Below are positions 33,975 to 45,934 of a stretch of DNA of 64,000 nt, in pieces. Origin of the DNA: Rubrivivax sp. (GTDB lineage Bacteria > Pseudomonadota > Gammaproteobacteria > Burkholderiales > Burkholderiaceae_C); the NCBI GenBank assembly GCA_020248915.1, contig JADCGP010000011.1:1-64000 (forward strand). The letters are read 5' to 3'. Both the position numbers and the translations under genes were made by a program. The notes beneath the pieces are model-generated. The model was not told where the DNA came from and did no database searches. It saw nothing but the letters and a program-made list of their open reading frames with translations. The stretch's first letter is position 1. Each line of letters opens with the position of its first letter.

Positions 33975-35563
33975 TTCAGCTCCCCCCGCGCCCGCATCTC
34001 CTGGCGCACGTCGTAGGCCGGCGGCACCGGGCGCGCGCCCAGCACGGCCTGGATGTAAGGGGTGCGCGCGACGAGCTGCGCCGCCGCGTCCCCGGTGTAG
34101 CGGCCGAGCGGGCCTGCTGCCGCGGCCGCCGACAGCATCGCGGCCAGCAGGCCGACGATGGCCAGCGTGTGCGCCGGGCGGTTCGGATCGGCGGGCGCCG
34201 CTGGGACCGGCGTGCCCGGCCCGTCGACGGGCTTCCAGAACAGGGTCGAGCCGGCTCGCGCCAGCGCGACGATCATCGCCAGGCTGGAGCCGAGCACCAG
34301 CGCCACGACGGCGACGGCGAGCGTCGTCTCGCCGGCGGCCTGCAGCAGCAGTGCCTTTCCCAGGAACCCTGCCAGCGGCGGCAGGCCGGCGGCTGCGACG
34401 GAGGCCACCAGGAAGGCCACCCCGAGCGGCGCCCAGCCGGCGGCCAGCGGCGCCGGCGTCAGGCGGTCGCTGCCGCCGCGCGCGGCGCCGATGCGGTCGG
34501 CCAGCAGGAACCAGGCCGCCGCGGCCAGCGTGCTGTGCACGAGGTAGAACAGGGCGGCGGCCAGCGTGCCTGGCGTGCCCAGGCCGATGGCCAGCAGCAG
34601 CGTGCCTGCGCTGGCCACCACCACGTAGGCCACCAGGCCGCGCAGGCGCACCGCGGCCAGCGCGCCGATCGCCGCCAGCACCAGCGTGCCCAGCGCGAGC
34701 AACGGCAGCGCCGGGGTCGCGATGCCCGCCAGCGCGCCGGCCCCGAAGGTCAGCGTCGTGGTGCGGGCGATCGCGTAGACGCCCACCTTGGTCATGATGG
34801 CGAACAGCGCTGCCACCGGCGGTGACGCCGCCGCGTAGGTGTCGGGCAGCCAGAAGTACAGCGGCAGCAGCGCCGCCTTGACCGCGAACACCACCAGCAG
34901 CATCAGCGCCGCGGCCTGCGCCAGGCGCTGGTTCTCAGGCGGCAGCTCGGCCAGCTTGACCGCGAGGTCGGCCATGTTCAGCGTGCCGGCCAGTCCGTAC
35001 AGCAGGCTCACCGCGATCAGGAACAGCGCCGAGCCGGTCAGGTTGAAGACCACGTAGTGCACGCTCGCCTGCACGCGCGCGCGGGTCGCGCCGTGCAGCA
35101 GCAGCCCGTAGCTGGCGGCCAGCAGCACCTCGAAGAAGACGAACAGGTTGAACAGGTCGGCCGTCAGGAAGGCCCCGTTCAGGCCCATCAGCTGGAACTG
35201 GAACAGCGAGTGGAAGTGCGGGCCTCGCGTGTGCTCGCCGGCCGACGCGTAGACCAGCGAGCCGAGCGCCACCGCGGCCGTCAGCAGCAGCATCAGCGCG
35301 GACAGCCGGTCGAGGGCGAGCGCGATGCCCCAGGGCGCCTGCCAGTTGCCGAGCAGGTAGGCCTGCACCGTGCCGTCGCCGGCCTGCCGCACCAGCGCAA
35401 TGGCCAGCGCCAGCAGCGCCAGCGTGGCGGCCAGGCCGAGCGGCGCCGTCCAGCGCGAGCGTGCCCGCTCCAGCAGCACCAGCAGCGCGCCGGCCACCAG
35501 CGGCAGCACGATCGGCAGCACGACCTCGTGGCCGCCGAAGAGCATCGCGCCCGGCGCGCTCAC
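33971..35563 (-). CDS. mnhD: Na+/H+ antiporter subunit D (MnhD/MrpD/PhaD)
   Basis: This 530-residue protein has about fourteen membrane helices and is homologous to the proton-pumping NuoM/NuoN subunits of complex I. Key features are the FFEVLLAASYGLLLHG helix with a conserved Glu, and FAVKAALLPLYFWLPDTYAAASPPVAALFAIMTKVGVYA (around residue 230-270), containing the lysines used for proton transfer. The protein continues into a hydrophilic C-terminus. Start GTG 35563 overlaps the stop of subunit C (GTGA). It works with subunit A to exchange Na+ for H+ across the inner membrane. Confidence 0.93.
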   Translation of the reverse strand: MSAPGAMLFGGHEVVLPIVLPLVAGALLVLLERARSRWTAPLGLAATLALLALAIALVRQAGDGTVQAYLLGNWQAPWGIALALDRLSALMLLLTAAVALGSLVYASAGEHTRGPHFHSLFQFQLMGLNGAFLTADLFNLFVFFEVLLAASYGLLLHGATRARVQASVHYVVFNLTGSALFLIAVSLLYGLAGTLNMADLAVKLAELPPENQRLAQAAALMLLVVFAVKAALLPLYFWLPDTYAAASPPVAALFAIMTKVGVYAIARTTTLTFGAGALAGIATPALPLLALGTLVLAAIGALAAVRLRGLVAYVVVASAGTLLLAIGLGTPGTLAAALFYLVHSTLAAAAWFLLADRIGAARGGSDRLTPAPLAAGWAPLGVAFLVASVAAAGLPPLAGFLGKALLLQAAGETTLAVAVVALVLGSSLAMIVALARAGSTLFWKPVDGPGTPVPAAPADPNRPAHTLAIVGLLAAMLSAAAAAGPLGRYTGDAAAQLVARTPYIQAVLGARPVPPAYDVRQEMRARGELK

Positions 35564-35927
35564 CGCGGGCCTCCCCGGGCCTCGCCGCCGGCCTCGGGGG
35601 TGCCGTCGACATGGTCGCTCGCGGCTTCGGCGCGCGCGCGCAAGGCGACGGCCAGCAGCACGGCCGTCATCGCGAAGCTGATCACGATGGCCGTCAGCAC
35701 CAGCGCCTGAGGCAGCGGGTCGGTGGTGTTGGCCAGCGTGGCTACCTTGCCGTCGGCCACGAGCGGCAGCGCGGCAACCTTGACGCGCCCCATCGCGAAG
35801 ATGAACAGGTTGACCGCGTAGGACATCAGCGTCAGCCCGAGGATCACGTCGAAGGTGCGCGCGCGCAGCAGCAGCCAGGTGCCGCACCCGGCCAGCGTGC
35901 CGATCCCGAGCGCGAGCAGCAGCAGCA

Positions 35928-35928
<1 letters not shown>
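35560..35928 (-). CDS. mnhC: Na+/H+ antiporter subunit C (MnhC/MrpC/PhaC)
   Basis: This 122-residue three-helix protein is homologous to NuoK of complex I. GLTLMSYAVNLFIFAMGR (residues 33-50) and PLPQALVLTAIVISFAMTAVLLA (residues 74-96) are the family core. Its tail (from about residue 100) is charged and Gly-rich. The ATG shares one base with the stop of subunit AB (TGATG). It belongs to the Mrp operon and is probably required for complex assembly. Confidence 0.93.
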
Positions 35929-38785
<2,857 letters not shown>

Positions 38786-38789
<4 letters not shown>

Positions 38790-39871
38790 GACGACGCGTC
38801 GGCCTTCGGCTTGCGCAGCAGCACGACGACCAGCGTGATCACGGTGATCGGGATCACGAAGCTCATCATCGCGCCCGAGAACGCCGGCAGCGCGTCGTGC
38901 TGCTGCGCGGCCAGGATCAGGTAGGTCACGTAGGCGGCGTAGTAGGCGACGAACACCCCGCCCTCCCAGCGCGCGATCTCGCGCCCGGTCATGAACACCG
39001 GCAGGCTCGCCAGCGCCACGGCCAGCATCACCCAGATGTCGAAGGACAGCAGCGAGGGCGCCATCGTCAGCCCGGAGTCGCCGGCGACTACGCTCGACAC
39101 CCCCAGACAGCCGAGGATGTTGAAGGTGTTGCTGCCGACGACATTGCCCACCGCGATGTCGCGCTCGCCCTTGATCGCCGCGGTGATCGAGGCCGCGACC
39201 TCGGGCATGCTGGTGCCTGCGGCGACGATGGTCAGGCCGATGACGAGGTCGCTGACGCCCATCGCCTTGGCGAACGCGATCGCCGCCGTCACGAGCCAGT
39301 CGGACCCGAACACCAGGCACACCAGTCCGGCGGCGATCAGCCCCACCTGCACCGGCCAGCTCGCGTCCCACGCGCCAGGCTCGGCGGGCCGGTTCTCCTC
39401 GACGAAGTCGGCCTGCGCGGCCGCCGTCTCGCGCCGCGACTGCACGACGAGGAAGGCGGTGTAGGCCGCCAGCAGCGCGAGGAACAGCGCGCCGTCGAGC
39501 AGGCCGAGCCGGCCGTCGAGCCCGAGCGCCAGCAGCAGCAGTGAGGCGCCGATCATGATCGGCACCTCCTGGCGGATCAGCTGCACGTTGACCACCAGCG
39601 GCACGATCAGCGCGCTGACGCCGAGAATGAATAGCACGTTGAAGATGTTGCTGCCGACGACGTTGCCGATGGCGATGTCGGTCTGGCCGTCGAGCACGGC
39701 GCCGACGCTGACCGCCACCTCCGGCGCGCTGGTGCCGAACGCCACGACCGTCAGGCCGACCACCAGCGGCGAGATGCCGAACGACAGCGCGAGCTTGGAT
39801 GCCCCGCGCACGAGCAGGTTGGCACCCACGACGAGGGTGGCCAGGCCGGCAAGGAAGAGCAGGACGTTCAT
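38786..39871 (-). CDS. calcium/sodium antiporter (CaCA family, YrbG-like)
   Basis: This 361-residue protein has two inverted repeats of about five helices each. Each repeat has the ion-binding alpha motif: VVAFGTSAPEVAVSV...GNVVGSNIFNV (residues ~45-80) and IVAAGTSMPEVAASITAA...GNVVGSNTFNILGCLG (about 230-270). The Glu in each G-T-S-x-P-E coordinates cations. It exchanges Ca2+ for Na+ (or H+) across the inner membrane. ATG 39871 opens directly into the first helix (MNVLLFLAGLATLVVGANLLV). Being first in the operon and coupled to mnhA, it would be made together with the Mrp Na+/H+ antiporter, which can restore the Na+ gradient it uses. Confidence 0.9.
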
Positions 39872-40009
39872 GACGCCGGAGACTTTACCGCGGGAAGGAT
39901 CCGCTGCGGCCTGGCAGGGCCGGACGGCTCGACCGCCCTGGGGGCATCGCGGGCAGGGCGCCACGGCGGGATGGCACGCGCCGGAACGGGCCGCGGCCGT
40001 CGACCGGTG

Positions 40010-40040
40010 GGCCGGATTGGCCGGATCGGCCGGATCGGCC
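40010..40040 (+). repeat. short 9-bp tandem repeat in the pdxH/antiporter interval
   Basis: GGCCGGATT followed by two GGCCGGATC units and a degenerate fourth copy. The interval 39872-40084 contains no gene on either strand that can be supported. Confidence 0.8.
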
Positions 40041-40084
40041 GGGGCGACCACTCGCCAGGGCCTGCCGCCCTGCGGGCCTGCTGG

Positions 40085-40720
40085 CTAAGGAGCCAGCCGC
40101 TCACGTACCCAGGCGCCTCCCGCATCGCGCCGGTACAGCAGCCGGTCGTGCAGCCGGCTGGCCCGGCCCTGCCAGAACTCCCAGCGGTCGGGGTCGAGCC
40201 GGTAGCCGCCCCAGTGCGGCGGGCGCGGCGGGTGCAGGCCATGGCGCGCCGCGGCCCGCGCCGCCTCCGCCACGAGCCACGCGCGCGAGCCGATCGGCCG
40301 GCTCTGCGGCGAGGCCCAGGCCCCCAGTCGCGAATCGAGCGGCCGCGTGGCGTAGTAGGCGTCGGACTCCTCGGCGCTGGTCCTGGCCACCGTGCCTTCG
40401 ATGCGCACCACGCGCTCGAGTTCGACCCAGTGGAACTGCAGCGCCGCGCAGGGCAGGTGTTCCAGGTCGCGCGCCTTGCGGCTCTCGTAGTTCGTGTACC
40501 AGACGATGCCCCGGGCGTCGTAGCCCTTGATCAGCACCACCCGGGTCGACGGGCGGCCATCGGACCCCACCGTTGCCAGCGTCATCGCGTTGGGCTCGGG
40601 AAGCTGGGCGTCGAGGGCCTGGCGCAGCCAGCGCTCGAACAGCACCATGGGCTCGTCCGGCGCGTGCGCTTCGTCGAGCGCGTCGCGCTCGTAGCTCTTG
40701 CGCAGCGCCGCGAGGTCCAT
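40085..40720 (-). CDS. pdxH: pyridoxamine/pyridoxine 5'-phosphate oxidase
   Basis: This 211-residue FMN-dependent oxidase makes pyridoxal 5'-phosphate in the last step of vitamin B6 synthesis and salvage. Family sequence runs throughout: [41 protein letters not shown] (residues ~46-86), [15 protein letters not shown], the substrate-binding [10 protein letters not shown], and the C-terminal [30 protein letters not shown]. The start is set at ATG 40720 rather than the two upstream GTG codons because a TATACT box lies only 6 bases upstream. An earlier start would lie inside the promoter. Confidence 0.95.
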   Translation of the reverse strand: MDLAALRKSYERDALDEAHAPDEPMVLFERWLRQALDAQLPEPNAMTLATVGSDGRPSTRVVLIKGYDARGIVWYTNYESRKARDLEHLPCAALQFHWVELERVVRIEGTVARTSAEESDAYYATRPLDSRLGAWASPQSRPIGSRAWLVAEAARAAARHGLHPPRPPHWGGYRLDPDRWEFWQGRASRLHDRLLYRRDAGGAWVRERLAP

Positions 40721-40726
40721 CCACAC

Positions 40727-40732
40727 AGTATA
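40727..40732 (-). promoter_or_regulatory. -10 box of pdxH, likely leaderless transcript
   Basis: Read on the minus strand, TATACT lies 6 bases before the pdxH ATG. Transcription would start at or next to the start codon, leaving no room for a ribosome binding site. No convincing -35 box was found. Confidence 0.5.
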
Positions 40733-40803
40733 GGAACGGCCGCGTCATCCGCCCGGCGGTGGACGGGCGGCCCCCGCATCCCTTGTATTCGTGGGGGCGG
40801 TGC

Positions 40804-40818
40804 TTCCCCTAGGGGGAA
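40804..40818. promoter_or_regulatory. palindromic element in the pdxH/MobA-like divergent interval
   Basis: TTCCCC (40804-40809) and GGGGAA (40813-40818) form an inverted repeat whose centre contains the perfect 10-bp palindrome CCCCTAGGGG. It lies about 105 bases upstream of the nucleotidyltransferase start. The binding protein is unknown. Confidence 0.4.
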
Positions 40819-40922
40819 CGACGTAAGTGATGGTCCCACTGGCCGGTGCCGGACGCTGCCCCCATTCTCGACCGGGCAAGGGAGATCGACGGCGGCGCGC
40901 CTGCGCGCTGCCCACCAGCACC

Positions 40923-41546
40923 ATGAGATTTCGTCCCGCCATCGTCGTGGTGGCTGCCGGCCGCGGCAGCCGCTTCGATGCCGCCGTGCACAAGCTCGAG
41001 CAGCCGTTCGGCGGGTCCACGGTCCTCGGCACGACGCTGCGCCATGCGATCCAGACCCAGCTCCCGGTGGTGCTGGTCACTTCCGAGGCGCTGGAGCCGC
41101 TGGCCGCCCGCCAGCTCGCGCGGCGCGACATCGTCGTGCTTTCGGCCGAGGCAGCGGCGCGCGGCATGGGCGCCTCGATCGCCTCCGGCGTGGCCGAGCG
41201 CTCCGGCGCACCCGGCTGGCTGATCCTGCCGGCCGACATGCCGCTCGTGAAGCCGTCGTCGCTGCTGGCAGTGGCCAGCGCGCTCGAGCAGCACCCGATC
41301 GTGTTCGCCCAGCATCGCGGCCGACGCGGTCATCCGGTGGGCTTCTCGGCCGAGCTGTACTCCGAGCTGATCATGCTGGCCGGCGACGAGGGCGCGCGCC
41401 GGCTGCTGGCGCGCTACCCGGCCCAGGGGGTCGAGGTCGACGACCGCGGCGTGCTGGTCGACATCGACACTGAGCCCGAGCTCCAGCAGGCCCGCGCGCT
41501 GGCCGAAGAGTCCGCCGACGCGGCCCCGGCGCGAGCCGCGGGCTGA
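40923..41546 (+). CDS. MobA/MocA-like nucleotidyltransferase
   Basis: This 207-residue protein is of the NTP-transferase (GT-A-like) fold. The N-terminal VVVAAGRGSRF (residues 8-18) binds the nucleotide, and PADMPLVKPSSL (about residue 104) holds the metal-binding aspartate. This pattern is shared by MobA (GMP to molybdopterin), MocA/CoxC (CMP) and related cofactor cytidylyltransferases. The HPVGF motif in GHPVGFSAELYSEL fits the MocA-like branch. No molybdoenzyme gene is adjacent, so the substrate remains open. ATG 40923 is the first in-frame start before the nucleotide-binding loop; the preceding open frame has no family character. Confidence 0.82.
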   Translation: MRFRPAIVVVAAGRGSRFDAAVHKLEQPFGGSTVLGTTLRHAIQTQLPVVLVTSEALEPLAARQLARRDIVVLSAEAAARGMGASIASGVAERSGAPGWLILPADMPLVKPSSLLAVASALEQHPIVFAQHRGRRGHPVGFSAELYSELIMLAGDEGARRLLARYPAQGVEVDDRGVLVDIDTEPELQQARALAEESADAAPARAAG

Positions 41547-41579
41547 GGGCCGCGAGCTCGGCGACCGGGCGGTCGGCCG

Positions 41580-42224
41580 CTACAGGAGCCCGGCGCGTCG
41601 CGCCACGCCGACCAGACGCTCGATCTCGCGGTCGCGCACGCCGTGCACGCGCAGCGCCGCTGCGGTCTCCCTCAGGTACTCGAGCGTGCTGCCGTACCGG
41701 CCCCGAGCGTGGCGCAGGATGTGCAACAGCTCGGTGTCGGGCAGCCGCGGCAGGCAGGCCTCGCTGCGCCGGCTCAGCGTGAAGGCCAGTGCCACCACCT
41801 GGCCGCCCGGCGTCTGGCAGGGCAGAAGCCGGGGGTCGTACACACCGGTGGGCATCTCGCGGGCCCACAGCCGCTCGAGCTCCTCGTCCTCGCGGTCCGG
41901 GCGCAGCCGGTAGACGACGCCGCGGCAGGCGCCGCCGGGCAGCAGCGCGAACACCAGCCCCGGCTGCTCGGGCGTGCCGCGGTTGACGCGCGAGCGCATC
42001 CGCAGCGCCCGGTGCCAGCCGCGCACCAGCGCACTGCGGTGCTCGACGGCCTCGAACTCGGGGCGCCAGATCAGCGAGGCGTACCCGAACACCCAGCGCT
42101 CGGCGTGGCCGCGCCAGGCCCGGCGCAGCTCGCGCAGCGGCTCTGCGGGGTCGCGCACGCGCAGCGTCTGTGGCACCGGCGGCAGCGGGGGCGGGGCTGC
42201 AGGGGCATCGGACGGCGGGCACAC
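41580..42224 (-). CDS. ChaC-like gamma-glutamylcyclotransferase
   Basis: About 214 residues. The GGCT/ChaC fold is recognisable from WVFGYASLIWRPEFE (nucleotide/substrate loop YGSL-type, here YASL), VRGWHRALRM, RGTPEQPGLVFALLPGGACRGVVYRL, and the active-site region LWAREMPTGVYDPRLLP with its catalytic Glu. ChaC proteins release 5-oxoproline from gamma-glutamyl peptides, mainly glutathione, in the cytoplasm. The open frame continues upstream to an ATG at 42296, but that extension is proline/arginine-rich and runs through G-runs. GTG 42224 is preferred, and the start is uncertain. It is divergent from edd. Confidence 0.82.
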   Translation of the reverse strand: MCPPSDAPAAPPPLPPVPQTLRVRDPAEPLRELRRAWRGHAERWVFGYASLIWRPEFEAVEHRSALVRGWHRALRMRSRVNRGTPEQPGLVFALLPGGACRGVVYRLRPDREDEELERLWAREMPTGVYDPRLLPCQTPGGQVVALAFTLSRRSEACLPRLPDTELLHILRHARGRYGSTLEYLRETAAALRVHGVRDREIERLVGVARRAGLL

Positions 42225-42252
42225 GGCCCAAGCATGACACGGGCGGCGGCGG

Positions 42253-42280
42253 CCGGGCGGGGCGGGGCGGGGCGGGGGGC
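42253..42280 (+). repeat. GGGGC tandem repeat, potential G-quadruplex, in the chaC/edd interval
   Basis: Four successive runs of three or more G, in the form GGGCGGGGCGGGG repeated, lie between the ChaC-like gene start and the edd promoter. Four G-runs separated by single C bases meet the G-quadruplex pattern on the + strand. Confidence 0.7.
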
Positions 42281-42299
42281 CTTCCGGCCGTCTCATGGC

Positions 42300-42328
42300 T
42301 TGACGATGTAATCAGGTTACATAAGAAT
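42300..42328 (+). promoter_or_regulatory. edd-eda promoter with a HexR-type operator filling the -35/-10 spacer
   Basis: TTGACG (42300-42305) is a good -35. A 17-bp perfect palindrome-like element, ATGTAA-TCAGG-TTACAT (42306-42322), occupies the spacer exactly, and a weak -10 (AAGAAT, 42323-42328) follows. TGTAA-N5-TTACA is the known HexR consensus layout. HexR, an RpiR-family regulator released by KDPG, controls edd and eda in many proteobacteria. hexR itself is not in this window. Confidence 0.75.
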
Positions 42329-42335
42329 CTGAATC

Positions 42336-44195
42336 ATGGTTACTTCACCCGGCGCATCCGGGCCTGTTCACCCCGAACTGCGCCGGGTCACCGAGCGCAT
42401 TGCCCGCCGCAGCGAGGCGACGCGCAGCGCCTACCTGACGCGTGTCGAGCGCTGGCGGACGCGACCGGGCCGCGGCACCCGCCTGGGCTGCGCGAACCTG
42501 GCGCACACGACCGCGGCGCTGCCGGCCGCCGACAAGCTGCGCGTGGTCGCCGAGCGGGCCCCGCACCTGGGCGTCGTCACCGCCTACAACGACATGCTGT
42601 CGGCGCACCAGCCCTACGAGGACTACCCGCAGCGCATCCGGGCCGCGGCGCGCTCGCTCGGGGTCACGGTGCAGGTGGCGGGCGGCGTGCCGGCGATGTG
42701 CGACGGCATCACGCAGGGCCAGCCCGGCATGGAGCTGAGCCTGTTCTCGCGCGATGCCATCGCGATGGCCACCGCGGTGGCGCTGTCGCACGACGTGTTC
42801 GATGGCGTGCTGCTGCTCGGCGTGTGCGACAAGATCGTGCCGGGGCTGCTGATCGGCGCGTTGCACTTCGGCCACCTGCCGTGCGTCTTCGTGCCTGCCG
42901 GCCCGATGTCGTCGGGGCTGTCCAACCCCGCGAAGGCCCGCGTGCGCGAGCAGTACGCGGCAGGCAAGGTCGGCCGCGACGCGCTGCTCGAGGCCGAGAG
43001 CGCGGCCTACCACGGCCCCGGCACCTGCACCTTCTACGGCACCGCCAACAGCAACCAGATGCTGCTGGAGGCGATGGGCCTGCACGTGCCCGGCGCCGCC
43101 TTCGTGCACCCGCACGACGGGCTGCGCCATGCGCTCACCGACGAGGCCGTGCGGCGCGTGGTCGCACTGGCGCGTCCCGCGGCGGCCGGCGGCGCCGCGC
43201 TGCCGATCGGCCGGCTGGTCGACGAGCGCGTGATCGTCAACGCGATCGTCGCGCTGCTGGCCACCGGGGGCAGCACCAACCACCTGATCCACTGGGTGGC
43301 AGTGGCGCGCGCGGCGGGCATCGCGGTCGACTGGACCGACTTCGCGGAACTGTCGGCCGTGGTGCCGCTGCTGGCGCGCGTGTATCCGAACGGCGAGGCC
43401 GACGTGAACCGGTTCCAGGCCGCCGGCGGGCCGGCCTTCGTGCTGCGCGAGCTGCTCGACGCCGGCCTGATGCACGCCGACGTGGCCACGATCGCCGGCG
43501 GCGAAGGCCTGCGGGCCTACGCGCGCGTCCCGATGCTGCAGGGGGACCGCCTCGCCTGGTCTGTGCAGCCGGCCGACAGCGGCGACAGCGGCGTGCTCCG
43601 CCCGGCGGCACGGCCGTTCTCGCCGACCGGCGGCCTGCAGCTGCTGCAGGGCAACCTGGGCCGCAGCGTGATCAAGGTGTCGGCCGTGCCCGCCGACCGC
43701 CACGTCGTCGAGGCCCCGGCGCGCGTGTTCGACAGCCAGGAGGCGTTGCATGCCGCCTTCGAGGCCGGCGAGCTCGACCGCGACGTCGTCGCGGTGGTGC
43801 GCTTCCAGGGGCCGCGCGCGGCCGGCATGCCCGAACTGCACAAGCTGACCCCGCCGCTGGCCGTGCTGCAGGACCGCGGGCATCGCGTCGCCCTCGTGAC
43901 CGACGGGCGGATGAGCGGCGCCAGCGGCAAGGTGCCGGCCGCCATCCACTGCACACCCGAGGCGCTGGACGGCGGGCCGCTGGCCCGGCTGCGCGACGGC
44001 GACGTCATCCGGCTCGACGCGCCGGCCGGCCGGCTCGACGTGCTCGTCGATCCCGCGCAGTGGGCCGGGCGCGCCGCGGCCGGCCGCAGTGCCGAGGCCG
44101 CCGAGGAGCACGAGCACGGCCTGGGCCGCGAGCTCTTCGTCGGCATGCGCCGCGCCGTCACCAGCGCCGAGGAGGGCGCGATCACATGGCAGTGA
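42336..44195 (+). CDS. edd: phosphogluconate dehydratase
   Basis: This 619-residue cytoplasmic enzyme dehydrates 6-phosphogluconate to 2-keto-3-deoxy-6-phosphogluconate, the first committed step of the Entner-Doudoroff pathway. It belongs to the IlvD/Edd family. The [4Fe-4S] cysteine motifs are visible at about residues 165 ([11 protein letters not shown]) and 230 ([15 protein letters not shown]). [30 protein letters not shown] and the C-terminal [18 protein letters not shown] confirm the assignment. ATG 42336 lies 8 bases after the -10 region of the HexR-controlled promoter, so the leader is very short. It overlaps eda by ten bases. Confidence 0.96.
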   Translation: MVTSPGASGPVHPELRRVTERIARRSEATRSAYLTRVERWRTRPGRGTRLGCANLAHTTAALPAADKLRVVAERAPHLGVVTAYNDMLSAHQPYEDYPQRIRAAARSLGVTVQVAGGVPAMCDGITQGQPGMELSLFSRDAIAMATAVALSHDVFDGVLLLGVCDKIVPGLLIGALHFGHLPCVFVPAGPMSSGLSNPAKARVREQYAAGKVGRDALLEAESAAYHGPGTCTFYGTANSNQMLLEAMGLHVPGAAFVHPHDGLRHALTDEAVRRVVALARPAAAGGAALPIGRLVDERVIVNAIVALLATGGSTNHLIHWVAVARAAGIAVDWTDFAELSAVVPLLARVYPNGEADVNRFQAAGGPAFVLRELLDAGLMHADVATIAGGEGLRAYARVPMLQGDRLAWSVQPADSGDSGVLRPAARPFSPTGGLQLLQGNLGRSVIKVSAVPADRHVVEAPARVFDSQEALHAAFEAGELDRDVVAVVRFQGPRAAGMPELHKLTPPLAVLQDRGHRVALVTDGRMSGASGKVPAAIHCTPEALDGGPLARLRDGDVIRLDAPAGRLDVLVDPAQWAGRAAAGRSAEAAEEHEHGLGRELFVGMRRAVTSAEEGAITWQ

Positions 44196-44866
44196 CCATC
44201 GACCCTGCCGCCGCGCTGCCGAAGCGGGCGGACAACGCCGATCTTCGACGCGTGCTGCCGGCGCTCGGCCCGGTGATCCCGGTCATCGTCGTCGAGGACG
44301 CCGCGCACGCGCTGCCGCTGGCGCGCGCGCTCGTGGCGGGCGGCGTGCGCGTGCTCGAGGTCACGCTGCGCACGCCGGCCGCGCTGGCCGCGGTGGAGGC
44401 CATCGCGCGCGCGGCGCCCGAGGCCGTGGTGGGCGCGGGCACGCTGCGCACGCCCGCCGACGCTCGCGCCGCCGCCGCCGCCGGCGCGCGCTTTGCCGTC
44501 AGCCCCGGCTACTCGCCCGCGCTGGCGGCCGCCTGCCGCGATGCCGGCCTGCCGCTGCTGCCGGGCGTGGCCACCGCGAGCGAGGTCATGGCCGCCGCGG
44601 CCGACGGGATGTCGTTCCTGAAGCTCTTCCCGGCCACTGCCGTCGGCGGGCTGCCGCTGATCAAGGCGCTGGCCGGGCCGTTCGCCGACGTCGCCTTCTG
44701 CCCGACCGGCGGCATCACGCCCGACAACGCGCCGCAGTTCCTGGCCCAACCCAACGTGGCGGTGGTCGGCGGCTCGTGGCTGACGCCCGCCGACGCGCTG
44801 CGCGCGGGCGACTGGGCGCGCGTGACGGCGCTGGCGCGCGCGGCCGGCGCGCTGCGCGTCGCCTGA
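44186..44866 (+). CDS. eda: 2-keto-3-deoxy-6-phosphogluconate aldolase
   Basis: This 226-residue class I aldolase splits KDPG into pyruvate and glyceraldehyde 3-phosphate. The Schiff-base lysine is Lys146 in SFLKLFPA. The catalytic Glu58 and Arg62 lie in VLEVTLRT, and the phosphate-binding CPTGGI is near residue 175. It also conforms to the family in [22 protein letters not shown]. It starts ten bases before the end of edd, so it is transcribed from the same HexR-type promoter. With edd it gives a complete Entner-Doudoroff pair. Confidence 0.96.
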   Translation: MAVTIDPAAALPKRADNADLRRVLPALGPVIPVIVVEDAAHALPLARALVAGGVRVLEVTLRTPAALAAVEAIARAAPEAVVGAGTLRTPADARAAAAAGARFAVSPGYSPALAAACRDAGLPLLPGVATASEVMAAAADGMSFLKLFPATAVGGLPLIKALAGPFADVAFCPTGGITPDNAPQFLAQPNVAVVGGSWLTPADALRAGDWARVTALARAAGALRVA

Positions 44867-44912
44867 GGACGCCCGCGTCGGGCGCCCTGGCCTCACGCGC
44901 GCCGGCGGCGGG

Positions 44913-45314
44913 TCAGCCGCCGTCGCGCTGGATCAGTTCGATCTTGTAGCCGTCGGGGTCGGTGATGAAGGCGATCACCGTGGTGCCGCCCTTCACCGGA
45001 CCGGGCTCGCGCGTGATCGCGCCGCCCAGCGCCGCGGCCTTGTCGCGCACGGCCGCGCAGGTGGCTGCGACCTCGGGCACGCCGATGGCGATGTGGCCGT
45101 AGGCGGTGCCCAGCTCGTAGCCCGACACGCCGTGGTTGTAGGTGAGCTCGATCTCGGCGTGCTCGGGGTTGCGGCCGTAGCCGAGGAAGGCCAGGTCGTA
45201 CTTCTGCTCGGGCCGCTCGGTGGTGCGCAGCAGGGTCATGCCGAGCACCTCGGTGTAGAAGCGGATCGAGCGCTGCAGGTCGCCGACGCGCAGCATGGTG
45301 TGGAGGATGCGCAT
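44913..45314 (-). CDS. gloA: lactoylglutathione lyase (glyoxalase I)
   Basis: This 133-residue metalloenzyme converts the hemithioacetal of methylglyoxal and glutathione to S-lactoylglutathione. The metal ligands match E. coli GloA in place and spacing: His5, Glu56 (EIELTYN), His74 (YGHIAIG) and Glu126 (KIELIQ). [26 protein letters not shown] is the classic N-terminus. It lies at the end of a run of minus-strand genes beginning with the metallo-hydrolase at 47730; the 26-base gap to the next gene upstream suggests co-transcription is possible. Confidence 0.95.
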   Translation of the reverse strand: MRILHTMLRVGDLQRSIRFYTEVLGMTLLRTTERPEQKYDLAFLGYGRNPEHAEIELTYNHGVSGYELGTAYGHIAIGVPEVAATCAAVRDKAAALGGAITREPGPVKGGTTVIAFITDPDGYKIELIQRDGG

Positions 45315-45340
45315 GTCCGGGATTGTGGCAGGCCGGGCGC

Positions 45341-45913
45341 TCAGCGCCCCGCACCGGCAAGCACGGCGATGCCGATCACCGCGAACACCACGGCCGCGCT
45401 CCGGTGAACCCAGCGGATCGGCACGAACTTCACCGCGCGCTCGCCGACCAGCACCGCCGGCACGTTCGCCAGCATCATGCCGAGCGTCGTGCCGATCGTG
45501 ACCAGCACCAGCGCGTCGTACTTCGCCGCCAGCATCACGGTGGCGATCTGCGTCTTGTCGCCCATCTCCGCCAGGAAGAACGCCACCGTGGTGATGCCGA
45601 ACACGCCGAAGGGCGCGCTGCGCTCGCGACCGTCGTCGTCGTGCCGGTCGGGCACCAGCATCCACAGCGCCACCGCGAGGAACGACAGGCCCAGCCCCCA
45701 GCGCAGCCAGTCCGGGTCGATCGTGCGCGTGATCCAGGTGCCCAGCGCGCCGGCCATGAAGTGGTTGGCGAGCGTCGCCACCAGGATGCCGGCGATGATG
45801 GGCAGCGGCTTGCGATAGCGCGCCGCCAGCAGCAGTGCCAGCAATTGCGTCTTGTCGCCGATCTCGCCCAGCGCGACGACGCCGGTCGAGACGACCAGGG
45901 GCTCGAGGATCAA
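45341..45913 (-). CDS. TMEM165/GDT1 (UPF0016) family cation transporter
   Basis: This 190-residue inner-membrane protein has six helices in two repeats. Each repeat carries the hallmark E-x-G-D-K-T: Glu17 (LGEIGDKTQ) and Glu116 (LAEMGDKTQ). Relatives in eukaryotes and bacteria transport Mn2+ or Ca2+; MneA-type bacterial members export Mn2+. The start is a TTG (MILEPLVV) with GAGG about 10 bases upstream. No yybP-ykoY manganese riboswitch can fit, because only 21 bases separate it from the SDR gene upstream on the same strand. Confidence 0.92.
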   Translation of the reverse strand: MILEPLVVSTGVVALGEIGDKTQLLALLLAARYRKPLPIIAGILVATLANHFMAGALGTWITRTIDPDWLRWGLGLSFLAVALWMLVPDRHDDDGRERSAPFGVFGITTVAFFLAEMGDKTQIATVMLAAKYDALVLVTIGTTLGMMLANVPAVLVGERAVKFVPIRWVHRSAAVVFAVIGIAVLAGAGR

Positions 45914-45934
45914 CGCGCGCCGCCTCTGACCCGC

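Noticed and set aside
45914-45934. A possible yybP-ykoY manganese riboswitch before the TMEM165-type gene.
   Set aside because: Only 21 bases separate it from the preceding stop, too short for the riboswitch.
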